Made by a program: the position numbers and the translations under genes. From Albirhodobacter sp048262715 (lineage in GTDB: Bacteria; Pseudomonadota; Alphaproteobacteria; Rhodobacterales; Rhodobacteraceae), in the NCBI GenBank assembly GCA_048262715.1, contig JBLXEV010000002.1, positions 1 to 64,000 on the forward strand: a stretch of 64,000 bases of DNA, read 5' to 3'. Under the pieces are notes generated by a model. That model was not told the origin of the DNA, made no database searches, and saw only the letters and a program-made list of their open reading frames with translations. Of the stretch, positions 42,796 to 51,493 are shown in pieces (positions within the stretch are counted from its first letter, which is position 1; each line of letters begins with the position of its first letter).

Positions 42796-43055
42796 GGGGA
42801 ACCTTTGATCTGGGAAACGGGAATTCGTGAGCTTTGCATATAGTTTACGTCATTTAGTCCTGATTGCTACAGATCAGCTAGGCGAATATTGCGTGCGTAT
42901 GTGCACAACCGCGTTAATCCGCGAGGCGCGGAGCGCGCGCCGCGGTTCATGGGGGCAACCGCTACGTAAGCCGCCGCGCCTGCTCGGTGCCTTGCCGAGC
43001 CAGACCGAGGGCGGTAAAGATCGGGTGACACATATATGAGGGAGTTAAGGGCCAG

Positions 43056-43994
43056 ATGACGCGAGTATTCGTATTCCCCGGGCAGGGCGCGCAGGCAATC
43101 GGGATGGGCAAGGCCTTGGCGGAGGCCTATCCGGCGGCGCGGGCCGTGTTCGAGGAGGTCGATGCGGCCTTGGGCGAGAGCCTGTCCTCGCTGATCTGGG
43201 AGGGCGAGATTGAAGCGCTGACCCTGACCGCAAATGCGCAGCCCGCCCTGATGGCGACCTCTCTGGCCGCGATGCGCGCGCTGGAGGCCGAAGGCTTCGC
43301 GATCACCGATGCTGCCTATGTGGCGGGGCATTCCTTGGGCGAATATTCCGCGCTGTGCGCGGCGGGCGCGCTGACGGTGGCGGATACCGCCAAGCTGTTG
43401 CGTTTGCGCGGCGAGGCAATGCAATCAGCGGTACCGGTCGGGGTGGGCGCAATGGCGGCGGTGCTGGGCTTGGATCTGGCAACGGTGCGCGAAGTGGCCG
43501 AGGAGGCCGCTCGGGACTCGGGGGGCGAGGTTTGTCAGGCGGCGAATGACAATGACCCCGCGCAGGTGGTGATTTCGGGCCATAAGGCGGCAGTCGAGCG
43601 CGCGGCGGAGATCGCCAAGGCGCGCGGCGCGAAACGGGCGCTGTTGCTGCCCGTCTCCGCTCCGTTCCACTGCGCATTGATGCAGCCTGCGGCGGATGCG
43701 ATGGCGCAAGCGCTGGCTGGCACGACGATCTCCGCGCCGAAAGTTCCGGTGGTGGCTAATGTGCGCGCAGAGGCGGTGACGGATCCCGAAGTGATCCGGC
43801 AGTTGCTCGTTGAGCAGGTGACGGGATCGGTGCGCTGGCGCGAATCTGTGGAATGGATGGTGGCGCAAGGCGCGACCGAGTTCTGGGAGATCGGCGCAGG
43901 CAAGGCGCTGTCGGGCATGATCAAGCGGATCGCCAAGGACACGGCGCAGGTAAATGTGGGATCGCCCGAGGATATTGCGAAGCTCAAGGGCTAA
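43056..43994 (+). CDS. fabD: Malonyl-CoA:ACP transacylase
   Basis: This 312-residue protein begins with VFPGQGAQAIGMGKALAE. The nucleophile motif GHSLGEYSAL contains Ser near residue 93, and VSAPFHC supplies the catalytic His near 205. It loads malonyl groups from CoA onto acyl carrier protein. First gene of the cluster fabD-fabG-acpP-fabF. Its own terminator follows (44020-44045), so downstream genes probably have separate promoters. Confidence 0.97.
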   Translation: MTRVFVFPGQGAQAIGMGKALAEAYPAARAVFEEVDAALGESLSSLIWEGEIEALTLTANAQPALMATSLAAMRALEAEGFAITDAAYVAGHSLGEYSALCAAGALTVADTAKLLRLRGEAMQSAVPVGVGAMAAVLGLDLATVREVAEEAARDSGGEVCQAANDNDPAQVVISGHKAAVERAAEIAKARGAKRALLLPVSAPFHCALMQPAADAMAQALAGTTISAPKVPVVANVRAEAVTDPEVIRQLLVEQVTGSVRWRESVEWMVAQGATEFWEIGAGKALSGMIKRIAKDTAQVNVGSPEDIAKLKG

Positions 43995-44019
43995 GCAAAG
44001 GCGATTGTGAGATGGGGAG

Positions 44020-44045
44020 GCGGGCTTCGGCCCGCCCTTTTTATT
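44020..44045 (+). terminator. Intrinsic terminator after fabD
   Basis: GGCGGGC, loop TTCG, GCCCGCC, then CTTTTTA. Confidence 0.92.
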
Positions 44046-44421
44046 TTGGGTTCTTGTGCGGGTGCGGGATTAGCTATCTTGCCGATCGGAGGTTGGGAGC
44101 TGAGTCTATATAAGGACGGCCAAGACGTCTTCGCAGTCGGGCCGCCATCACTGAGCGCGTCTCGTCTATCGTGGCGAAAGCCCGTTGCGTGTGGCCCGCC
44201 GCCGTCGGCTGCACCGTCGTCTCCTGCGTCATTCTGAGGAGAATAGCTTGGTGATCGTCTCGGGGACTCAGGTGCGTTTCCAAAGAGTATAAATATCCCC
44301 GCCGGAGGCATCTTACTGTGTCACAGTTGGTGCGCTGTGCCGATCTCGCTTGGGCTGGCGCATCTGGGGCGGCGTTGGTAAAGAGGGGAAAAGCTGACCA
44401 TTGGGCCTATTGGGGGACATT
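44046..44421. other. Intergenic region between fabD and fabG
   Basis: About 375 bp containing the dispersed repeat at 44276-44309 and presumably the fabG promoter. A 69-codon minus-strand frame exists (44074-44283) but has no motif or ribosome binding site worth reporting as a gene. Confidence 0.6.
44276..44309 (+). repeat. Dispersed intergenic repeat, copy 2
   Basis: GTTTCCAAAGAGTATAAATA followed by TCCCCGCCGGAGGC; nearly the same as 41228-41261. In this copy the second hairpin arm is absent. Confidence 0.7.
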
Positions 44422-45159
44422 ATGTTTGATTTGACCGGCAAAAATGCGCTTGTGACGGGCGCTTCGGGGGGCATTGGCGGCGAGATCGCGAAGGCGCTGC
44501 ACGCGGCGGGGGCGACGGTTGTGTTGTCTGGCACGCGCGAGGCACCGTTGCAGGCGCTGGCGGCAGAGCTGGGCGAGCGGGCGCATGTCGTCACCGCGAA
44601 CCTGTCGGATGCGGAGTCGGTCGAGGCCTTGCCGAAGGCAGCGATTGCAGCGATGGGCTCGCTCGATATCCTTGTGAACAACGCAGGCATCACCCGTGAC
44701 AATCTGTTCATGCGGATGTCGGATGAGGAATGGGCTTCGGTGATCGACGTCAATCTGACCTCGTCGATGCGGCTGATGCGCGGCGTTTTGCGCGGCATGA
44801 TGAAGGCGCGTTGGGGGCGGATTATCAACATCACCTCGATCGTCGGCACCACGGGCAATCCGGGGCAGGGCAATTACGCGGCGGCGAAGGCAGGGCTCGT
44901 GGGCATGTCGAAATCGCTGGCCTATGAGGTCGCCTCGCGCGGAATCACGGTGAACTGCGTGGCGCCGGGCTTTATCGCGACGGCGATGACCGACAAGCTG
45001 AATGACGAGCAAAAGGGCAAGATCCTGACGCAAATTCCGGCGGGCCGGATGGGCGCGCCGGAGGAGATCGCGGCGGCGGTGCTCTATCTCGCCTCGCAAG
45101 AGGCAGGCTATGTGACGGGGGCCACGCTGCATGTGAATGGCGGGATGGCGATGGTGTAA
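44422..45159 (+). CDS. fabG: 3-oxoacyl-ACP reductase
   Basis: From ATG 44422 this encodes 245 residues of the short-chain dehydrogenase family. It has TGASGGIGG for NADPH binding, NNAGITRDNLF, the catalytic Ser in NITSIVG, YAAAK (Tyr/Lys) and the C-terminal YVTGATLHVNGGMAM typical of FabG. It reduces 3-oxoacyl-ACP in fatty-acid elongation. Confidence 0.97.
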   Translation: MFDLTGKNALVTGASGGIGGEIAKALHAAGATVVLSGTREAPLQALAAELGERAHVVTANLSDAESVEALPKAAIAAMGSLDILVNNAGITRDNLFMRMSDEEWASVIDVNLTSSMRLMRGVLRGMMKARWGRIINITSIVGTTGNPGQGNYAAAKAGLVGMSKSLAYEVASRGITVNCVAPGFIATAMTDKLNDEQKGKILTQIPAGRMGAPEEIAAAVLYLASQEAGYVTGATLHVNGGMAMV

Positions 45160-45180
45160 ACCTGCCCGACGCAAGAACAC

Positions 45181-45212
45181 AGCCGCTGTCCTGCGAAGGG
45201 CGGCGGCTTTTT
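45181..45212 (+). terminator. Intrinsic terminator after fabG
   Basis: AGCCGCTGTCC and GGGCGGCGGCT form a stem with a small internal mismatch, followed by TTTTT. The 350 bp from fabG to acpP contain no other gene. Confidence 0.8.
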
Positions 45213-45512
45213 CTTTGGGGGCTTTGGGCTGCGAGAGAGGCGAGAAACCCCAGATCGCGGTCGAAATCGAGGGTTTCTGGCCCGAAAGGCTGCGATATGG
45301 GCTACCCGAGCGCATTATGGCGTGGTTAGATCCCTGAGCGCGCGCAGTGCGGAAAACGGCTTGTCTTGAGGCTGGACTATGCTATTAGCGGCGTGACGGC
45401 TGGGGGGGGCGACCCGCTTGGCCGCGTGCTTTGCTTTCGGGTGAGGCGCTCAAGAGCCGCCTTTCGGGGCAGGGTTTTATGGGGCAATTGCCCACGAGAT
45501 TGAGGAATGACC

Positions 45513-45746
45513 ATGAGCGACATCGCAGATCGCGTGAAGAAGATCGTCGTCGAGCATCTGGGCGTGGAAGAAGACAAGGTCACCGAGACCGCGTCCTTCA
45601 TCGACGACCTCGGGGCAGACAGCCTGGACACTGTGGAACTGGTGATGGCTTTTGAAGAAGAGTTCGGCATCGAGATTCCGGATGACGCTGCTGAAACGAT
45701 CCAAACGTTCGGCGACGCGGTGAAGTTCATCACCGAAGCTGCCTAA
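45513..45746 (+). CDS. acpP: Acyl carrier protein
   Basis: From ATG 45513 this encodes 77 acidic residues with the phosphopantetheine attachment motif GADSLDTVELVMAFEEEFG (Ser near 37). An ATG two codons upstream also exists. It carries the growing acyl chain for the Fab enzymes encoded around it. A strong terminator follows. Confidence 0.98.
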   Translation: MSDIADRVKKIVVEHLGVEEDKVTETASFIDDLGADSLDTVELVMAFEEEFGIEIPDDAAETIQTFGDAVKFITEAA

Positions 45747-45768
45747 GAGCTTTTTCCTTTCGAGGAAC

Positions 45769-45803
45769 CAAACGGCGCCCCATTGGGGCGCCGTTTGCGT
45801 TTT
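45769..45803 (+). terminator. Intrinsic terminator after acpP
   Basis: CAAACGGCGCCCC, loop ATT, GGGGCGCCGTTTG, then CGTTTT. Confidence 0.92.
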
Positions 45804-46020
45804 GGGCTTGCCGCGCGCGATGGCGCGCCTATCTTTCGATTGCCCGCGAAAACTGTCGGAGGCTGAGGGAGGGCTCGGCGTTCGGCAGGCGGGATGAGGA
45901 GGAGAATTCCGCAGCGTTGCGCCCTTCGCGGGGCGCAAAGATTGAGACCTTACGCAGCGTTGCAGGTTTCGGCTTGCGCGTGTATCTAGATGGTCGAGCA
46001 AATTAAAGAAGAGGTGTCCG

Positions 46021-47283
46021 ATGCGGCGCGTCGTAGTCACGGGACTGGGAATGGTTACGCCTTTGGCGTGCGGGGTCGAGGAAACTTGGTCGCGTTTGAT
46101 TGCGGGGCAATCGGGCGCGGGCGATATCAAGCGGTTCGACACATCGAATGTGGTGACCAAATACGCCTGTGAGATTCCACTCGGGGATGGCACGGATGGC
46201 ACGTTCAATCCAGATGACTGGATGGAGCCGAAAGAGCGGCGCAAAGTCGATGATTTCATCCTCTACGGGATGGCCGCCGCAGTGCAAGCGGTGCGGGATT
46301 CGGGCTGGGAGCCGCAGACGGAAGAGGATCGTTACCGCACCGGCGTGATGATCGGTTCCGGTATCGGTGGCCTGTCGGCGATTGCGGATACGGCTGTGCT
46401 GATCAAGGAAAAGGGCGCGAAGCGGGTTTCGCCGTTCTTCATCCCCTCGGCTCTGATCAATTTGATTTCCGGTCAGGTGTCGATCCGGTTTGGCTTCAAA
46501 GGCCCGAACCATGCGGTTGTGACGGCGTGCTCGACGGGCGCGCATGCGATTGGCGATGCGGCGCGGCTCATTCAATGGGGCGATGCGGATGTGATGCTGG
46601 CGGGCGGCGCGGAGAGCCCGATCTCGGAGATCGGGATCGCGGGCTTTAACGCGTGCAAGGCTTTGTCCACCAAGCGGGCCGATGATCCGAAAGCGGCGAG
46701 CCGCCCTTATGATGCGGATCGCGACGGGTTCGTGATGGGCGAGGGCGCGGGCGTTGTCGTTCTGGAAGAATACGAGCACGCGAAAGCGCGCGGCGCGAAG
46801 ATTTACGCCGAGATTCTGGGCTATGGGATGTCGGGCGATGCCTATCACATCACCGCACCTGCCGAGGATGGATCGGGGGCCTATCGCTCGATGGAGATGG
46901 CGTTGAAGCGGGCCGATATGCCGCCGGAGACGATTGATTACATCAACGCGCATGGCACCTCGACGATGGCCGATACCATCGAGTTGGCCGCCGTGGAGCG
47001 GTTGATGGGCGACTACGCGGGCAAGGCGACGATGTCCTCGACCAAATCCGCCACGGGGCATTTGTTGGGCGCTGCGGGCGCGATCGAGGCGATCTTCTGC
47101 GTATTGGCGATCCGTGACCAGATCGCGCCGCCGACGCTGAACCTCGACAATCCGGCGGTGGAGACGAAGCTAGATCTGGCACCGAAAGTGGCGGTGAAAC
47201 GCGAGATCAATGTCGCGCTTTCCAACTCCTTCGGGTTTGGCGGCACCAATGCGAGCCTCGTTATGGGCAAGGTGACGGGCTGA
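46021..47283 (+). CDS. fabF: 3-oxoacyl-ACP synthase II
   Basis: This 420-residue condensing enzyme begins RRVVVTGLGMVTPLACG. It has the nucleophilic Cys in VVTACSTGAHAIG near residue 168, HGTSTMADTIE (His near 308), and KSATGHLLGAAG (His near 345). The C-terminal NSFGFGGTNAS closes the active site. It elongates acyl-ACP by two carbons. Its stop overlaps the mltG start as TGATG, so both are in one operon. Confidence 0.98.
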   Translation: MRRVVVTGLGMVTPLACGVEETWSRLIAGQSGAGDIKRFDTSNVVTKYACEIPLGDGTDGTFNPDDWMEPKERRKVDDFILYGMAAAVQAVRDSGWEPQTEEDRYRTGVMIGSGIGGLSAIADTAVLIKEKGAKRVSPFFIPSALINLISGQVSIRFGFKGPNHAVVTACSTGAHAIGDAARLIQWGDADVMLAGGAESPISEIGIAGFNACKALSTKRADDPKAASRPYDADRDGFVMGEGAGVVVLEEYEHAKARGAKIYAEILGYGMSGDAYHITAPAEDGSGAYRSMEMALKRADMPPETIDYINAHGTSTMADTIELAAVERLMGDYAGKATMSSTKSATGHLLGAAGAIEAIFCVLAIRDQIAPPTLNLDNPAVETKLDLAPKVAVKREINVALSNSFGFGGTNASLVMGKVTG

Positions 47284-48440
47284 TGTGGCGTCACATCGTG
47301 TCGAACTTCCTGTCGATCCTGATCGTCATTCTGCTGGCGCTTGGGGCGGCGGTTGCTTGGGGGCAGAAGCAATTCACCGGACCGGGGCCGCTGGCTGAGG
47401 CGGTGTGTTTCGTTGTGCCGCAGGGCGCGAGCTTCTCCGGCCTGACGCCGCGGCTCTCGGAGCAGGGGGTGATTTCGTCGGAATACATCTTCCGCGCGGG
47501 GTTGGATTATTCGGGCAAAGCGCCACAGCTCAAGCATGGTTCCTATCTGATCGAGCCTGCGACGCCGATGGAGAAGGTGATCGACCAGCTCACAACCAGC
47601 GGCGCATCGAGCTGCGGGGCGGAGGTGATCTACCGGATTGGCGTGCGCGCAACGGATGTTGTGCTGCGTGAGTTGGATCCGGCGACCAAGGAAATGGCTG
47701 AGATCGCCAAGGTGAAGGTGGGTGAGGAAGCCTTTCCTGAGGAGCTGACGAAAGCGCTGGAGGGCCAAGACACGCGGATGCGGGTGACTGTGGCCGAGGG
47801 CGTGACGAGCTGGCAGGTGGTCGACGGGTTGAACCGGTTCGACAAGCTGACCGGTGAGGCGGGGGATCGCCCTGCCGAGGGCACACTGGCACCGGGCAGC
47901 TACGAGATCGGCAAGGATCTTTCGCGCGCGGGGCTGATCGCGCGGATGGAGGCTGTGCAGACCGAGACCTTGGACCGTCTTTGGGAAGGCCGCGCCGAGG
48001 GCCTGCCCTATAAGACCAAGGAAGAGGCGCTGGTGATGGCCTCGATCGTCGAGAAAGAGACGGGGATCGCGGAGGAGCGTCATCAGGTTGCGGGGGTGTT
48101 TGTGAACCGCCTTGAGAAGGGCATGAAGCTGCAAACCGATCCGGCGGTGATTTATGGGGTAACCAAGGGCGAGGGGATTTTGGATCGCGGGCTGCGCGCG
48201 TCGGAGTTGAAGCGCTCGACCCCGTACAACACCTATGTCATCGCTGGCCTGCCGCCGACACCGATTGCCAATCCGGGCGAGGCGGCGATCGAAGCGGCGC
48301 TGCATCCCGATGAGACCGAGTATCTGTTCTTCGTGGCGGATGGCTCGGGCGGGCATGCTTTCGCCACCACCTTGGCCGAGCATAACGCCAATGTCGCGAA
48401 ATGGCGTAAGATCGAGGCGGAGAAAAAGGCAGCGGAATGA
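47283..48440 (+). CDS. mltG: Endolytic murein transglycosylase
   Basis: This 385-residue protein has one N-terminal membrane helix (about residues 9-27) and a YceG-like periplasmic domain. A LysM-like part is followed by the catalytic ASIVEKETGIAEERHQVAGVFVNRL segment with the Glu near residue 260. LQTDPAVIYG, YNTYVIAGLPPTPIANPG and EYLFFVADGSGGHAF are the other family signatures. MltG cleaves nascent glycan strands and sets their length. The coupling to fabF is common in Rhodobacterales. It ends in a strong terminator. Confidence 0.97.
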   Translation: MWRHIVSNFLSILIVILLALGAAVAWGQKQFTGPGPLAEAVCFVVPQGASFSGLTPRLSEQGVISSEYIFRAGLDYSGKAPQLKHGSYLIEPATPMEKVIDQLTTSGASSCGAEVIYRIGVRATDVVLRELDPATKEMAEIAKVKVGEEAFPEELTKALEGQDTRMRVTVAEGVTSWQVVDGLNRFDKLTGEAGDRPAEGTLAPGSYEIGKDLSRAGLIARMEAVQTETLDRLWEGRAEGLPYKTKEEALVMASIVEKETGIAEERHQVAGVFVNRLEKGMKLQTDPAVIYGVTKGEGILDRGLRASELKRSTPYNTYVIAGLPPTPIANPGEAAIEAALHPDETEYLFFVADGSGGHAFATTLAEHNANVAKWRKIEAEKKAAE

Positions 48441-48466
48441 GATCGCTGCTACGCGTTTGAAAAGAA

Positions 48467-48499
48467 AAGCCCCTGCGGAGAGATCCGCAGGGGCTTTTT
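48467..48499 (+). terminator. Intrinsic terminator after mltG
   Basis: AAGCCCCTGCGGA, loop GAGA, TCCGCAGGGGCTT, then TTTC. Confidence 0.93.
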
Positions 48500-48534
48500 C
48501 TTGGTTTGAAGCGGCTCTCTGGTCGGAGCCGAGG

Positions 48535-49047
48535 TTATCCGAGGGCGGTGAGAAGCGTTGCGGTAAGCCAAAGGCCGAAGCCGAAGCTGAGATGGGTTGC
48601 GAGGCTTTTGAGCCGTGCGAGATTTGGGCGGGGGGTGCGCCGTGCGGCAAGGCCAGCGCCGAGGCAGGGTTGCAAGATCAGGAAGGGGAAGAGGGTGGTG
48701 ATCGCCCCGAAAGCGAGCGCTTGGCCCAGCGTGGGCTGAAGCGGGGTGCGCAGCGCTGTGGCGAGATCTGGCGCGGAAGAGGTGAGGAGCGCGAGCGCGA
48801 AGGCGAAGAGGAGGCCGATGAGGTAATGCGCAGCCCAGCCCAAGGCGCGCTCATGCGGGATGTTCGGGCTGGCGGTGATCGGGCGGTGGATAAGGTGGAG
48901 GTTTGGGAGATGGCCGAGCCAGCGCCCCACCATCGCGTAATCAAGGGAAGGTTGGCGCAGGAGGTGTTTCTGGCCAAGCGTGAAGAGATCCATTGTCACA
49001 GTTGCGCCGATGCCGATCAGGGCCGTGTCGAGAAGGGGGGATGCCAT
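48535..49047 (-). CDS. DUF2938-type membrane protein
   Basis: This 170-residue protein has four hydrophobic helices. It starts LLDTALIGIGATVTMDLFTL, and contains the GRWLGHLPNLHLIHRPI and ALGWAAHYLIGLLFA segments that I associate with the DUF2938 family; function unknown. It is divergent from a MerR-type regulator, with a 19-bp-spacer promoter between them reading toward this gene, so it is probably induced by the regulator's ligand and may serve in export or detoxification. Confidence 0.8.
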   Translation of the reverse strand: MASPLLDTALIGIGATVTMDLFTLGQKHLLRQPSLDYAMVGRWLGHLPNLHLIHRPITASPNIPHERALGWAAHYLIGLLFAFALALLTSSAPDLATALRTPLQPTLGQALAFGAITTLFPFLILQPCLGAGLAARRTPRPNLARLKSLATHLSFGFGLWLTATLLTALG

Positions 49048-49109
49048 GTGAGCTCCTGTGTGGTGAGGGAAAGAGCGGTGGAAACCGTTGAAATTTCAAG
49101 AAGGGGTGA

Positions 49110-49140
49110 GGTATACATCTTTAAGTCAACTTGAGGTCAA
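49110..49140 (-). promoter_or_regulatory. MerR-type promoter of the DUF2938 gene
   Basis: Reading on the minus strand, -35 TTGACC (49135-49140) and -10 TATACC (49110-49115) are separated by exactly 19 bp. That spacer contains the dyad CCTCAAGT-tg-ACTTAAAG. The stretched spacer with a central dyad is the hallmark of promoters remodelled by MerR-family activators. The regulator gene starts five bases beyond the -35 element on the other strand, so the same site can also repress it. Confidence 0.85.
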
Positions 49141-49144
49141 GCCC

Positions 49145-49543
49145 ATGCTGGATATTTCCGAACTGTCCCGCCAGAGCGGGTTCGCGGCCTCGAAGCTGCG
49201 ATATTATGAGGAGGTCGGTCTGATCCGATCCGCAGGCCGCAAGGGGTTGAAGCGGCTTTACGCGGAGGAGGTGAAGACTCGCCTCGCGATTATCAAACTG
49301 GGGCAGGTCGCCGGATTTTCATTGGCGGAGATCCGTGCGGTGATCGGCGCGGAGGGGCAGCCGGATCTGGACCGTGGGATGTTGGCGCAAAAAGCCGAGG
49401 AGATCGATCGGCAGATCCGGCATCTCACCGATCTGCGCGACGGCCTGCGCCATATCCAGCAGTGTTCGGCGGAGCGGCATCTGGACTGCCCGAAGTTCCA
49501 GCGCATCCTGAGGATCACCTTGAATAAGGGGGCGAAGGGCTGA
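49145..49543 (+). CDS. MerR-family transcriptional regulator
   Basis: From ATG 49145 this encodes 132 residues. It has a MerR helix-turn-helix (LDISELSRQSGFAASKLRYYEEVGLI), a dimerisation helix and a C-terminal pair of cysteines (CSAERHLDC) that could bind a metal or sense redox state. It controls, by position, the divergent DUF2938 gene. The earlier in-frame start at 49088 would place the operator inside the coding region, so the later ATG is chosen. Confidence 0.88.
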   Translation: MLDISELSRQSGFAASKLRYYEEVGLIRSAGRKGLKRLYAEEVKTRLAIIKLGQVAGFSLAEIRAVIGAEGQPDLDRGMLAQKAEEIDRQIRHLTDLRDGLRHIQQCSAERHLDCPKFQRILRITLNKGAKG

Positions 49544-49699
49544 GGTGTCGGAGGATGATTCGGGCTCAAAGGGCTGCGCACGCTGGGGTAGCGGGCGCAG
49601 ATCTTGTTCTGCGTGAATTCTGAAGTTTGTTTTATTTCAAGTGGTTGTGGATACGTTCTGCGCTACGTTCATCAGTGTTCACAACCTTGGATTTAAAAC

Positions 49700-49728
49700 T
49701 TGACTTTGCGAACGCTCTAAGGTAGAGA
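49700..49728 (+). promoter_or_regulatory. Possible promoter of the GTA cluster
   Basis: TTGACT at 49700-49705, a 17-bp spacer, and TAGAGA at 49723-49728 lie about 100 bp upstream of the first GTA gene. RcGTA is transcribed from one promoter region at about this place under control of GafA and cell-cycle regulators; no operator for them can be told from sequence alone. Confidence 0.45.
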
Positions 49729-49752
49729 TATGGCATGCTAGGAGAAGTGGGT

Positions 49753-49785
49753 AAGCGACACCGAGAAATCGGGCGTCGCTTTTTC
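49753..49785 (+). terminator. Terminator-like hairpin in the GTA leader
   Basis: AAGCGAC-A-CCGA, loop GAAA, TCGG-GC-GTCGCTT, then TTTT. It lies between the possible promoter and the first GTA gene, so it would act on the GTA transcript itself unless transcription starts further downstream. Confidence 0.7.
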
Positions 49786-49830
49786 TATTTCGCTCGTGCG
49801 GAGTAAGCATGAGAGGCGGGCACACTACAC

Positions 49831-50154
49831 ATGACACAAGCTTTCTCGGATCGGGAAGGGGCTCCTGTAGATCTTCTAGCGGAGTCTGAAATGTTGTTTC
49901 GTGACATGGCCGAGGAAATGGCGCTGGCGTTACGCAGGTTTCGCGAGGGTGATTTCTCGGAGGCAAAGGGGGCCAGCGCGGCGCTCAAGGATCTTCGGGC
50001 GGCCTATCACCTGGTAATGGATGAGAGGACCAGAGTTGAAAAACTCCGCAAACAAGTTGCAGGGGTCGTGCACGATTATGCGCTCGACTTCGATGCCGCA
50101 CGAGATGAGATCGGGCGCCGCCTGGCTCGCTTGCGCGAAGCAGGAGGAGGTTGA
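49831..50154 (+). CDS. GTA g1-type small terminase-like protein
   Basis: This 107-residue helical protein lies at the position of RcGTA g1, directly before the large terminase. Residues 20-55 (SEMLFRDMAEEMALALRRFREGDFSEA) and the following helices match what I expect of the family (small terminase, DNA recognition for packaging). Its end overlaps the start region of the large terminase. Confidence 0.85.
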   Translation: MTQAFSDREGAPVDLLAESEMLFRDMAEEMALALRRFREGDFSEAKGASAALKDLRAAYHLVMDERTRVEKLRKQVAGVVHDYALDFDAARDEIGRRLARLREAGGG

Positions 50155-51451
50155 CAGCTTCCTCGAAGGGCTGAGCGAGAATGCGCTTTTGGCCCTGCCT
50201 TGGATGTTCGAGTTCTGGGCTTTGCCGCATCAACTGCCACCTGAGGGAGGGTGGAAATCTTGGGTGATTATGGGGGGGCGCGGCGCGGGGAAAACCCGCG
50301 CCGGTGCAGAATGGGTGCGGGCGCAGGTTGAGGGGCCGCGCCCGCTGGATGCGGGGCGTGCCAACCGCGTGGCGCTGGTGGGCGAGACGCTGGATCAGGT
50401 GCGCGAGGTGATGGTGTTCGGCGAGAGCGGGATTCTGGCATGCTCGCCGCCCGATCGCAGGCCGGTTTGGAAGGCTGGTCGGCGGCGGCTGGTTTGGCCC
50501 AATGGCGCGACGGCGATGGCGTTTTCGGCGCATGAGCCTGAAGCCCTGCGCGGGCCGCAATTCGATGCCGCTTGGGTGGATGAGCTGGCGAAGTGGAAGA
50601 AGGCGGCGGAGACCTGGGATATGCTGCAATTCGCGCTGCGGCTGGGGGTGCATCCGCAGCAGGTGATCACCACCACGCCGCGCAATGTGGGGGTGCTCAA
50701 GGCGATCCTGAAGAACCCTTCCACGGTGATGACCCATGCGCCGACCGAGGCGAATAAGGCCTATCTGGCCGCCTCCTTCTTGGAGGAGGTGCGCAGCCGC
50801 TATGCGGGGACGCGACTTGGGCGGCAGGAGCTGGACGGGGTGCTGTTGGAGGATGCCGAGGGCGCGCTGTGGACCACCGGATTGATTGAGGGCGCGCGGG
50901 TCGCGAAGGCCCCGGAGTTGGACCGGATCGTGGTCGCGGTGGATCCGGCGGTGACAGGGAGTTCCGGCTCGGATGAGTGCGGGATTGTCGTTGTGGGCGC
51001 GGTGACGCAGGGGCCGCCGAGCGACTGGCGGGCGTATGTTTTGGAAGATGCAACCGTGCGGGCGAGCTCTCCGAGTGATTGGGCGCGCGCAGCGCTGGCG
51101 GCGATGGCGCGACATGGGGCCGAGCGGCTGGTGGCGGAGGTCAATCAGGGGGGCGATCTGGTCGAGAGTGTGATCCGGCAGATTGATCCTTTGGTGCCCT
51201 ATAAGGCGCTGCGGGCCTCGCGCGGGAAATCGCTGCGGGCGGAGCCTGTGGCGGCGCTCTACGAGCAGGGGCGGGTCAAGCATCTGAAGGCGGAGCTGGG
51301 CGCGCTGGAGGATCAGATGGTGCAGATGACGGTGCGCGGCTTTGAGGGGCGCGGCTCGCCCGACCGGGTGGATGCGTTGGTCTGGGCGGTGCATGAGTTG
51401 TTGATCGAGCCTGCGAGCAGCTATCGCCGCCCGCAGATGCGAAGCCTGTAA
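50105..51451 (+). CDS. GTA g2 terminase large subunit
   Basis: From ATG 50105 this encodes 448 residues; other in-frame ATGs at 50093 and 50021 are possible. Walker A (GGRGAGKTRAGAEW) lies near residue 60, the Walker B-like AAWVDELAKW near 160, and the C-terminal RNase H-like nuclease has VAVDPAVTGS, VAEVNQGGDLVE and DRVDALVWA. It packages random host DNA into the particle. It overlaps g1 by about 50 bp. Confidence 0.95.
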   Translation: MRSGAAWLACAKQEEVDSFLEGLSENALLALPWMFEFWALPHQLPPEGGWKSWVIMGGRGAGKTRAGAEWVRAQVEGPRPLDAGRANRVALVGETLDQVREVMVFGESGILACSPPDRRPVWKAGRRRLVWPNGATAMAFSAHEPEALRGPQFDAAWVDELAKWKKAAETWDMLQFALRLGVHPQQVITTTPRNVGVLKAILKNPSTVMTHAPTEANKAYLAASFLEEVRSRYAGTRLGRQELDGVLLEDAEGALWTTGLIEGARVAKAPELDRIVVAVDPAVTGSSGSDECGIVVVGAVTQGPPSDWRAYVLEDATVRASSPSDWARAALAAMARHGAERLVAEVNQGGDLVESVIRQIDPLVPYKALRASRGKSLRAEPVAALYEQGRVKHLKAELGALEDQMVQMTVRGFEGRGSPDRVDALVWAVHELLIEPASSYRRPQMRSL

Positions 51452-51460
51452 ACGGATTGC

Positions 51461-51493
51461 CCTTCCAGAGAGCGGAAATATCCCACGGGGGTC
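51461..51493 (+). repeat. Dispersed intergenic repeat, copy 3
   Basis: CCTTCCAGAGAGCGGAAATA followed by TCCCACGGGGGTC. It shares its left half with the copies at 41228 and 44276 and runs directly into the tandem hairpin array. Confidence 0.65.

Noticed and set aside
44074..44283. 69-codon minus-strand frame between fabD and fabG
   Set aside because: No ribosome binding site, motif or operon context, and it overlaps the dispersed repeat.
47013..48650. A 545-codon minus-strand open frame opposite fabF-mltG
   Set aside because: Antisense to two well-recognised genes with all catalytic motifs; composition typical of a shadow frame.
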